DNA of 64,000 nt from F1-60-MAGs104 sp964355975 (GTDB lineage: Bacteria > Planctomycetota > Phycisphaerae > Phycisphaerales > SM1A02). Made by a program: the position numbers and the translations under genes. The notes beneath the pieces are model-generated. The model had not been told where the DNA came from and made no database searches. It saw only the letters and a list, made by a program, of their open reading frames with translations. Location: assembly GCA_964355975.1 (NCBI GenBank), contig CAYHFW010000001.1, positions 1 to 64,000 on the forward strand, written 5' to 3'. Positions 42,159 to 49,008 of the stretch are shown here, piece by piece; the stretch's first letter is position 1, and each line of letters opens with the position of its first letter.

Positions 42159-42920
42159 TCCACGCACTGGAGGCCCTGGCTTGTTGCGCATTGGTGCGCC
42201 GCCGCCGCCAGTTCCGCCACCGCCGCCACCGCCCTCGCTCGAAGGTGTCTGTGATTCAGGAGCGTCAGCAGCCGCGACGTCGGTTTGTGGAATCTCGACC
42301 TCTTCGTCGGGCAAATTCGAGTATTTCTCGAAGAGGCCGTTGACATATTTCTTCCACGACTCGATCGAGTTTTCGCCCGAGAGGTGTGCCATGATGTCCG
42401 CTGGACCAGGGAACGCAGTGAAGGTGGCGTCATCGTTCTCGAGCGTGGCATCCCAGAGCAGCGGCTGCTCTGAAGTACCCGCAGTGACGAGAGCGAATGT
42501 CGCAAATCCTGCGTCGTCATCCTCGCACTGAACTTCGATCGACTTGATTTGCGCGGTGGTCGTGCTCCACGATCCATTCTTGACAATCGCGTCGATCGCC
42601 TTGTGATCGAGTTCGCTCATGTGCGATCCTGCATAACTCGAATCACCTTTGGCGAACGCATTCCAGAAGAGCAGCACAGCAACGCGCTTCTCGGTGGTGT
42701 CGGGGGCGAAGTCTTCAGGAAGATTCACCTTTGGATCGATGTTCAACTCAGCCATCAATTCAGCGATTGACTTGACGGTCGGTGCTTCTGGCGGTGGTGG
42801 CGGCGGAGGCGGTGCAACGCGCACGATCGGCGCAGGAGGGGCTTCATCTTCACCGCATGAGGTGAGTGCAACACAGACAATCACACTTGCGACCGCGACG
42901 GAGAGAAAAGCATCACGCAT
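42141..42920 (-). CDS. Lipoprotein of unknown function inside the fab cluster
   Basis: 259 residues from ATG 42920, overlapping the fabD stop by 8 bases with GAGG upstream. The lipobox LTSC gives a lipidated Cys, then a run of eight Pro, a compact acidic domain (about 60-200) and a C-terminal Gly-run/Pro tail. No family recognised. Its tight overlap with fabD implies co-translation, but it is not part of the usual fatty-acid gene set. The 3' end carries a tandem duplication (42110-42158). Confidence 0.8.
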   Translation of the reverse strand: MRDAFLSVAVASVIVCVALTSCGEDEAPPAPIVRVAPPPPPPPPEAPTVKSIAELMAELNIDPKVNLPEDFAPDTTEKRVAVLLFWNAFAKGDSSYAGSHMSELDHKAIDAIVKNGSWSTTTAQIKSIEVQCEDDDAGFATFALVTAGTSEQPLLWDATLENDDATFTAFPGPADIMAHLSGENSIESWKKYVNGLFEKYSNLPDEEVEIPQTDVAAADAPESQTPSSEGGGGGGGTGGGGAPMRNKPGPPVRGPSGPQ

Positions 42921-43899
42921 TGGGAGCCTCTGCTTTGGATGGTGCTGGCATGGCTGACTTGTCTGGCTTGTCATGACTGGTTACCTCGCAACTTCGATCA
43001 ATTCGACGCATCAAACCTTTGAGAACACTGCCCGGCGCCAACTCGTGCAGGGCAGGGCGGTCTGCGCCTGCGGGAAGTGCCGCAATGAGCGCCGACATGC
43101 TCTGAGCCCATCGTACGGGGTGAATGAGTTGTTCGACGAGAAGTTTTTTCAGCGTTTGCGGATCGTTCGCGCTGTGAGGTCGCGCCGTGACATTGCTCCA
43201 AACCTCGCATTGCAGTGGATGAAACTCGACCGATTCGAGCGCATTTCGAAGGGCTTCTGCTGCAGGCGCCATGAGTGGCGAGTGGAAGGCGCCAGCAACC
43301 TGCAGCTTGGTCGCGCGACAGCCAACCGTGCTCGCGAATTCAACCGCGCGGTCGCACGCTGTGGCATGCCCCGAGAGCACGATCTGACCAGGCGCATTGA
43401 AGTTTGCGCACACGAGCACTTCACCTTGCGCGGCGCCATCGCAGACCGCTTGAGCCTGCGCTTCATCTGCGCCGATCAGTGCGACCATCCCGCCGCGACT
43501 CGCCTCTGCAGCGGATTGCATCACGCGTCCGCGCGTTGCAACGAGGTGCAGTCCATCTTCAAACGAGAATGCGCCAGCGAGGTGCAGCGCCGTGTATTCG
43601 CCAAGCGAGAGTCCAGCACAGGCTGCGATCGAGGGCGGGTTCGCCGAATCTTGCATCGCATGAAAACTCGCGACCGCACATGTGTAGAGCGCGGGCTGAC
43701 TGACATCTGTGCGGTTGAGCACTTCAGTCGGACCATCGAAGCAGAGTCGGCTGAGAGGCGCTGAGAGTGCGTTGCCGAGTGCGGCATCAGCACGCGCAAA
43801 GATGGCTGCTGCGTGCGAACTCTCGCTGGACCAGTCGCGACCCATTCCGAGCGCTTGCGCTCCCTGGCCTGGACAAAGAATGATGCGTGCATTGTGCAT
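42913..43899 (-). CDS. fabD: Malonyl-CoA:ACP transacylase
   Basis: 328 residues. Loads malonyl groups on ACP. The nucleophile Ser is in GLSLGEYTAL, where the usual His before it (GHSLGEY) is Leu, a variant I recall from other planctomycetes. The catalytic His is in AGAFHSPLM and the oxyanion region in CPGQGAQALGMG. It follows fabH by 48 bases. The C-terminal tail (about 20 residues, Lys/Pro-rich) is additional. Confidence 0.94.
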   Translation of the reverse strand: MHNARIILCPGQGAQALGMGRDWSSESSHAAAIFARADAALGNALSAPLSRLCFDGPTEVLNRTDVSQPALYTCAVASFHAMQDSANPPSIAACAGLSLGEYTALHLAGAFSFEDGLHLVATRGRVMQSAAEASRGGMVALIGADEAQAQAVCDGAAQGEVLVCANFNAPGQIVLSGHATACDRAVEFASTVGCRATKLQVAGAFHSPLMAPAAEALRNALESVEFHPLQCEVWSNVTARPHSANDPQTLKKLLVEQLIHPVRWAQSMSALIAALPAGADRPALHELAPGSVLKGLMRRIDRSCEVTSHDKPDKSAMPAPSKAEAPNA

Positions 43900-43947
43900 G
43901 TGTGTGCCCTCAAAAAAGTCTTGAAAACAAGACGAAATGTGTCAAAC

Positions 43948-44949
43948 TCAGATTCGCCAGACGCCGCTCGCCCACGTCAATCCGCCGCCGAATGCGACCA
44001 TCACAAATGGGCGTTCTTTTTCAATCTTGCCTGCGCGCCAGAGTTGATCGAGACAAAGCCCCACACTGCCGGCCGAACTGTTGCCGAAGCGATCGATGTT
44101 GACATAGACCTTTTCGTGGGGCAATCCAAGTTTCTCACGGGCAGATTCGATAATGCGAATGTTGGACTGGTGACAGATCACTTGCCCGACACTCTCAGGG
44201 GTGAGGCCAGTCTGTCGCATCGCGTCTTCGATGACTTCGCGAAACTTCGTCACAGCGAACCGAAAGACCTCTTTGCCATTCATGCGCAAATGACCAAGAG
44301 CGATTGGATTGTCGCGGTCATTCTCGGGAACTTCTTGCGGGCGGCGGGGAATGTAGAGAGATTGCCATCCGCTGCCATCCGAGCCCATCGTGCTGTACAT
44401 GCATCCAATTCTTGGATCAGGATCGCGCGTCAACACGGCCGCTCCCGCAGCATCGCCAAAGAGAATCGAGACGGTGCGGTCTGAGTAGTCGACAATCGAA
44501 CTCATGCACTCTGCGCCGACGACGCCGATAGTGCGAAACTGCCCTGAACGGATCAGTGCTTGCGCGAGGTTGATGCTGTACACGAAGCCACAGCACGCAG
44601 CCGAGAGGTCGAACGCCGCGGCTGGAACCGCGCCGAGCGCTGCGCCAACGCGCGCTGCAACTGAGGGGCAGGTCATCTCGGCGGTGACGGTGCCAACGAT
44701 GATCAGATCGAGGTCGGACCCCTTCATTTCAGCCGCATCGAGCGCATTCTTGAGCGCATCGCGCGCCATCGTGAATGTGCCTTCGGTCGAAAGGTTGCAG
44801 ATGCGCCGCTCGTGAATGCCCGTGCGCTGCACGATCCACTCGTCATTCGTGTCGACCATTTTCGACAGATCTTCGTTTGTGAGTCGGCGTTCGGGAACGC
44901 ACGATCCTGTGCCGCGGATGCGGACACCGAAGGGCTGCGCGCTGGTCAT
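43948..44949 (-). CDS. fabH: Beta-ketoacyl-ACP synthase III
   Basis: 333 residues. Starts fatty-acid synthesis by condensing acetyl-CoA with malonyl-ACP. Cys-His-Asn triad visible: Cys in DLSAACCGFVYSI, His in VICHQSNIRI, Asn in FGNSSAGS. Its start overlaps the plsX stop by 4 bases (ATGA). Confidence 0.96.
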   Translation of the reverse strand: MTSAQPFGVRIRGTGSCVPERRLTNEDLSKMVDTNDEWIVQRTGIHERRICNLSTEGTFTMARDALKNALDAAEMKGSDLDLIIVGTVTAEMTCPSVAARVGAALGAVPAAAFDLSAACCGFVYSINLAQALIRSGQFRTIGVVGAECMSSIVDYSDRTVSILFGDAAGAAVLTRDPDPRIGCMYSTMGSDGSGWQSLYIPRRPQEVPENDRDNPIALGHLRMNGKEVFRFAVTKFREVIEDAMRQTGLTPESVGQVICHQSNIRIIESAREKLGLPHEKVYVNIDRFGNSSAGSVGLCLDQLWRAGKIEKERPFVMVAFGGGLTWASGVWRI

Positions 44950-45962
44950 GCGACGAGATGGGGGGCTGTCGCGAGGCGTTTCACGATCGCATCGTTCACG
45001 CCAAGATCGACAAAGTTGTGCGCGCGGCGAACGGCATTGGTGATCGTGCGCGCAACGCTTGAACCGTGTGAGATGAGGCAGACGCCGTTGACTCCCAAGA
45101 GCGGCGCTCCGCCATGCTCGTGATAGTCATACTTTGCGTACAGGCTCTTTACGACTGGTTCAAGACGCGATGCAAGCGTTGGATCGATTGCAAAGACCTC
45201 TTTCGCGAGCGCCTTGAAGATGCCAGAAGAGAGCCCCTCGGCAAGTTTGAGCATGACGTTGCCGACGATTCCATCGGTAATCACGACATCTGCTTCGCCG
45301 TTGAAAACTCCGCGTCCTTCGACAAATCCAGTGAAATTCAGTCCGTCGGTCGCACGAAGCAGGTCGCGGGCATCGCGCACTTCTTGCGTTCCCTTTTGCT
45401 CTTCGCCGCCGACATTCATCAGCGCAACGCGCGGACTCTTGATGCCGAGCACCTTCTGCGCATAGATGTCGCCCATCACGCCGTACTGCGCCAAATGGCT
45501 TGCTTTTGGCTCGATATTTGCGCCAACGTCAATCAGCACAATCGGTCCAGCAAACGTTGGAACGGTCACTGCAATCCCTGGGCGAATGACTCCTTCGAGT
45601 CGGCGCATATGCAACTGCGCAGCAGCGACGCACGCGCCAGTGTTGCCAGCAGAAATGATCGCAGCGAGGCAATTGTCGAGTTTGGGCGATGCCATGCGCG
45701 ACATCACGACGATCGAAGAGTCCTTTTTCGCGCGTACCGCATCGACCGGAGGATCGTCCATCCCGATGATCTCGGTGGTCGCGACGACTTCGATTTGGGA
45801 TGGGTCGACTCCGCGTTCGGCGATCGCCTCGTTGATGAGGGCTCCATCGCCGAATAGGACGAGTTGATCTTCTGGCTTGAGGTGAGTCAGTGCCGAAAAA
45901 CAACCCTTCAATATCTCGTCGGGGGCGTTATCGCCTCCCATTACGTCGACGCCAATGCGCAT
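44946..45962 (-). CDS. plsX: Phosphate acyltransferase
   Basis: 338 residues. Makes acyl-phosphate from acyl-ACP for phospholipid synthesis. Family start MRIGVDVMGGDNAPDEILKG, SAGNTGACVAAA and DVGANIEPKASHLAQYGVMG are all conserved. It follows rpmF by 8 bases, the standard rpmF-plsX-fabH order. Confidence 0.96.
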   Translation of the reverse strand: MRIGVDVMGGDNAPDEILKGCFSALTHLKPEDQLVLFGDGALINEAIAERGVDPSQIEVVATTEIIGMDDPPVDAVRAKKDSSIVVMSRMASPKLDNCLAAIISAGNTGACVAAAQLHMRRLEGVIRPGIAVTVPTFAGPIVLIDVGANIEPKASHLAQYGVMGDIYAQKVLGIKSPRVALMNVGGEEQKGTQEVRDARDLLRATDGLNFTGFVEGRGVFNGEADVVITDGIVGNVMLKLAEGLSSGIFKALAKEVFAIDPTLASRLEPVVKSLYAKYDYHEHGGAPLLGVNGVCLISHGSSVARTITNAVRRAHNFVDLGVNDAIVKRLATAPHLVA

Positions 45963-45970
45963 CGTTCAGG

Positions 45971-46156
45971 TCAGGCGCTGGCCTGGAAACCCTTGAGTTG
46001 CAGTCCAGGGCGCACGTATCCGCATGAGGAACACGCGTGGTGTGGTCGGCGGGTTGCTCCGCAGTTTGGGCAGCTGACAGTGTGCGCGGCGCGCAATGCC
46101 TGATGGTTGCGGCGTCGGCGGGTTCGTCCTGGTGATGTGCGGAGTACTGGATTCAT
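45971..46156 (-). CDS. rpmF: 50S ribosomal protein L32
   Basis: 61 residues from ATG 46156. The basic N terminus (RTSPGRTRRRRNHQAL) and a zinc ribbon with two CxxC pairs (CPNC...CSSC) identify bL32. The zinc-binding form is retained. It heads the fatty-acid cluster, as in many bacteria, and is divergent from rpsL across a 140-bp promoter region. Confidence 0.93.
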   Translation of the reverse strand: MNPVLRTSPGRTRRRRNHQALRAAHTVSCPNCGATRRPHHACSSCGYVRPGLQLKGFQASA

Positions 46157-46241
46157 GTGTTGGGTCCTCGAGTTTGCCCGAAGGGGCAGATTGGGCAGTC
46201 TAGCCAAGAGCAACAAACTGTCAAGGTTTCAGCCATCGCAG

Positions 46242-46270
46242 TTGCCGCGCCGCCGCTTTCTCTGTATATT
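46242..46270 (+). promoter_or_regulatory. Probable sigma-70 promoter of rpsL
   Basis: TTGCCG (46242-46247) and TATATT (46265-46270) are separated by 17 bases, with transcription expected near 46277, about 20 bases before the rpsL start. The rest of the gap must hold the divergent rpmF promoter, which I could not place. Confidence 0.65.
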
Positions 46271-46296
46271 TCTCGGCTCGCCTCAGAGCCACATTT

Positions 46297-46686
46297 ATGC
46301 CGACTATCAACCAACTCGTTCGAAAGCCCCGCCGCGACCCAGCCACCAAGAGCAAGGTCAACGATCTTGCCGCATGCCCACAGCGCCGCGGAGTTTGTTT
46401 GCAGGTGAAGACAGTCACCCCTAAGAAGCCCAATTCGGCTTTGCGCAAGGTTGCCCGTGTGCGACTTTCGAATGGTCGTGAAGTCACCGCATACATCGGA
46501 GGCGAAGGCCACAATCTTCAAGAGCATTCAATCGTTCTCGTGCGCGGCGGCCGTGTGCGAGATCTCCCCGGTGTGCGTTACCACGTTGTGCGTGGCACGC
46601 TCGATTGCCTCGGAGTCGAAGGTCGCAAGAAGGGTCGCTCGTGCTACGGCGTCAAGCGCAAGGTTGCGGCCGTCAAGAAGAAGTAA
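46297..46686 (+). CDS. rpsL: 30S ribosomal protein S12
   Basis: 129 residues. Decoding-centre protein. PTINQLVRKPR, TPKKPNSALRKVARVRL and YIGGEGHNLQEHS are standard. At residue 88 (counting Met) the sequence reads GGRVRDLPGVRY, with Arg where E. coli and most bacteria have Lys; substitution K88R (K87R in mature E. coli numbering) is a classical streptomycin-resistance change. Lys43 and Lys44 are normal. The C-terminal tail is Lys-rich and a few residues longer than in E. coli. Confidence 0.97.
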   Translation: MPTINQLVRKPRRDPATKSKVNDLAACPQRRGVCLQVKTVTPKKPNSALRKVARVRLSNGREVTAYIGGEGHNLQEHSIVLVRGGRVRDLPGVRYHVVRGTLDCLGVEGRKKGRSCYGVKRKVAAVKKK

Positions 46687-46690
46687 GTCA

Positions 46691-46813
46691 CTCGTCAGCC
46701 TCTGACGAGAGCCAGTCTCGTTGTTTCTCTCATATAGATGCGTGGGGACGTTCCCCTCGCTCGGCAGTAATCGCGGTGCATTTCTCCGGAGATGCCCAAC
46801 CTCCAGCACCGCG
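46691..46813 (+). promoter_or_regulatory. Structured rpsL-rpsG spacer
   Basis: Three potential stems follow each other in the 174-bp spacer: CTCGTCAG/CTGACGAG (46691-46709), GGGGA/TCCCC (46744-46756) and CGCGGTGC/GCACCGCG (46772-46779 with 46806-46813), the last enclosing the palindrome CTCCGGAG. None has a T-tract. In E. coli, S7 binds the rpsL-rpsG spacer to repress its own synthesis, so an analogous element is plausible. Confidence 0.5.
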
Positions 46814-46860
46814 GTGAACTCATCCACGCAACACGCGTGAAAGCCCAACAGGAGTCAGTT

Positions 46861-47355
46861 ATGCCAAAGCAATTCACAGCCAGCGAATCACAACTCAAGC
46901 CTGATCCTCGTTATCAGGATCTCATCGTCGCCAAGTTCACAAACTGCATCATGTACGGCGGCAAGAAGGCCACCGCACAACGCATCGTGTACGACGCATT
47001 CGACATGGTGCAGAATCGCCTCGACAAAGAAAAGTCGGACGCGCTGCCAAAGACTGCGATCGAGTTGTTTCATCTCGCAATGAATAACGTGCGCCCATCG
47101 GTCGAAGTGCGCTCAAAGCGCGTCGGTGGTGCGAACTATCAGGTGCCAATGCCGCTCAACCGCCGTCGGGCGCAGAGCCTCACTTTCCGCTGGATTCTCG
47201 ATGCGATTCGCAGCGAGAAAGGCAAGCCGATTGCGCTTCGCCTCGCGAAGGAACTCTTCGACGCCGCAAAGAACGAAGGCAAGGCTGTCACGACGCGTGA
47301 AAACACGCACCGTATGGCCGATGCGAACAAGGCGTTCGCACACTTCGCCTGGTAA
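46861..47355 (+). CDS. rpsG: 30S ribosomal protein S7
   Basis: 164 residues from ATG 46861 preceded by AGGAG. Organises the 3' domain of 16S rRNA. Landmarks: KFTNCIMYGGKKATAQRIVYDAFD, NVRPSVEVRSKRVGGANYQVP and TTRENTHRMADANKAFAHFAW. The usual next genes fusA and tuf are not present; a MoeB/ThiF-like gene follows 8 bases later. Confidence 0.96.
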   Translation: MPKQFTASESQLKPDPRYQDLIVAKFTNCIMYGGKKATAQRIVYDAFDMVQNRLDKEKSDALPKTAIELFHLAMNNVRPSVEVRSKRVGGANYQVPMPLNRRRAQSLTFRWILDAIRSEKGKPIALRLAKELFDAAKNEGKAVTTRENTHRMADANKAFAHFAW

Positions 47356-47363
47356 CTGACCGC

Positions 47364-48428
47364 GTGGACGCGCCGAACGAGTTCGGTCGATTTCACCGCC
47401 AGATCATCCTGCCTGGATTCTCGCTCGAAGCGCAACAGCGACTGCAGAATTCACACGCACTCGTTGTGGGTTGCGGTGCGCTCGGTTGCGCATCGGTGGA
47501 TGCACTCGCCCGCGCTGGTGTTGGGCGATTGACGATCGTCGATCGCGACACCGTCGAGCCGACGAACTTGCAGCGGCAGTCACTCTTCACCGATGACGAT
47601 GCGCGTCGTGGAGTGCCCAAAGCAGAGGCGGCGGCGCGGCGAGTGCGTGCGATTGACCCCAACATTGCGGTGCGCGGATGGGTCGATGACTTTCGCAGTG
47701 ACAACGCGCTTGCGTACAGCGATGGTGTGAGCATCATCATTGATGGACTCGACAACTTCGAAACGCGCTATCTGCTGAACGACCTCGCGCTGACGCGTGA
47801 GATTCCGTACGTCTATTGCGGCGCGGTGGGCTATGAGGGAATGACATTTCCAATCGTTCCAGGCGTCGGTCCATGCTTGCGTTGTCTCTTTCCTGATCCA
47901 CCCAGTGCGGGCGTTGCGCCAACCTGCGACCGCGCGGGGGTCTTTGGTCCTGCCGTCGCGATCGCGGCTGCGTTCGCCGTGAGCCGCGCGCTTCGCATTC
48001 TCGCTGGCATCTCGCAGCCGCACGACCACGATCTCGTTTCATTCGATCTTGCACGCGGTGCACTGCGAACGACCACTCTCGACGCATCGTCGCGGGTGAA
48101 TGATTGCGTCGCATGCGTGCAGCGCAACTTTGAGTTTCTCAATGGATCGCGCGCGTCGCAAACCACGACCCTCTGTGGTCGCAATGCCGTGCAGATCTTG
48201 CCGGCAACGGCGGGGCGGGTCGATCTTGGCGAACTCGCTGCGCGCCTTGCTCCACACGGCGCGTTCGTCGTCGAAAGCGGCAGATTGCGCGGCGAATTGC
48301 GCGGTGAACGAACCGACGATGGTGGGTGCTTCGAACTGACCGTGTTCGAAGATGGACGGGCGATGGTGCGCGGCTCGACTGAAGTGAGCGATGCGAGGCG
48401 CATCTATTCGAAGTACGTCGGAGGGTGA
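47364..48428 (+). CDS. moeB: ThiF/MoeB-family E1-like adenylyltransferase
   Basis: 354 residues from a GTG at 47364. Activates the C terminus of a small sulphur-carrier protein (MoaD or ThiS) by adenylation. The ATP site GCGALGCASVDALARAG, DRDTVEPTNLQRQSLF and DGLDNFETRYLLND are present, with the zinc Cys pairs CLRC and CVAC and the PTCDRAGVFGP loop. The C-terminal 90 residues (LCGRNAVQILP... LTVFEDGRAMVRGSTE) replace the rhodanese domain of other members. MoeB and ThiF cannot be told apart safely. Confidence 0.88.
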   Translation: MDAPNEFGRFHRQIILPGFSLEAQQRLQNSHALVVGCGALGCASVDALARAGVGRLTIVDRDTVEPTNLQRQSLFTDDDARRGVPKAEAAARRVRAIDPNIAVRGWVDDFRSDNALAYSDGVSIIIDGLDNFETRYLLNDLALTREIPYVYCGAVGYEGMTFPIVPGVGPCLRCLFPDPPSAGVAPTCDRAGVFGPAVAIAAAFAVSRALRILAGISQPHDHDLVSFDLARGALRTTTLDASSRVNDCVACVQRNFEFLNGSRASQTTTLCGRNAVQILPATAGRVDLGELAARLAPHGAFVVESGRLRGELRGERTDDGGCFELTVFEDGRAMVRGSTEVSDARRIYSKYVGG

Positions 48429-48456
48429 TCTACAGAGGCGGGGGTATCCTGCAGCG

Positions 48457-49008
48457 ATGAACACCATCACGAATCCGACCCACTCGACTTGCGCTGCGAA
48501 GCCCACTTGCACTCTCCTTGGCACAACGATCGCTCCAGCGCTGACGATGACGCTCGGATATGCGGCGAAGTTGATCGACTCGATTCCTGCCGATCAGTTC
48601 GCGGTCATGCCAAAGTCAGACATCAATAGTCCCGCGTTTTGCATCGGACATCTCGCGTTGTACGCGCCGTGGGTCTGCGAGCTCGTCGGGCATCCCCAAC
48701 CTTGCCCGCTTCCTGAAACATATGAGCAGCTCTTCAAGAATGGCGCCCCCTGCGTCTCAACGCCTGGGCACTATCCATCGAAGGATGAACTCATCAAGCA
48801 CTTCACCGCTGGATGGACGAAGGTCGCATTGCTGCTTCCAACAGTGGATGACGCCCAGTTCGCGAAGGCGAATCCGGTTGCGCACATGGCTGCGCGTGCG
48901 CCGACGATTGGTGCGCTCGTTGCGTTCATGTCTCTCACACACAATGCAATGCATTTGGGACAGATCAGCACATGGCGCAGAGTCATGGGCTTGGGATCAG
49001 CGATGTGA
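48457..49008 (+). CDS. DinB-like four-helix protein
   Basis: 183 residues. DinB/YfiT-like superfamily: helical throughout, with His in CIGHLALYAPW and the pair HNAMHLGQISTWRR near the end that would bind a metal. Such proteins act as metal-dependent transferases, often on small thiols; the substrate is unknown. Its stop overlaps the GTG of the next gene (GTGA). Confidence 0.8.
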   Translation: MNTITNPTHSTCAAKPTCTLLGTTIAPALTMTLGYAAKLIDSIPADQFAVMPKSDINSPAFCIGHLALYAPWVCELVGHPQPCPLPETYEQLFKNGAPCVSTPGHYPSKDELIKHFTAGWTKVALLLPTVDDAQFAKANPVAHMAARAPTIGALVAFMSLTHNAMHLGQISTWRRVMGLGSAM

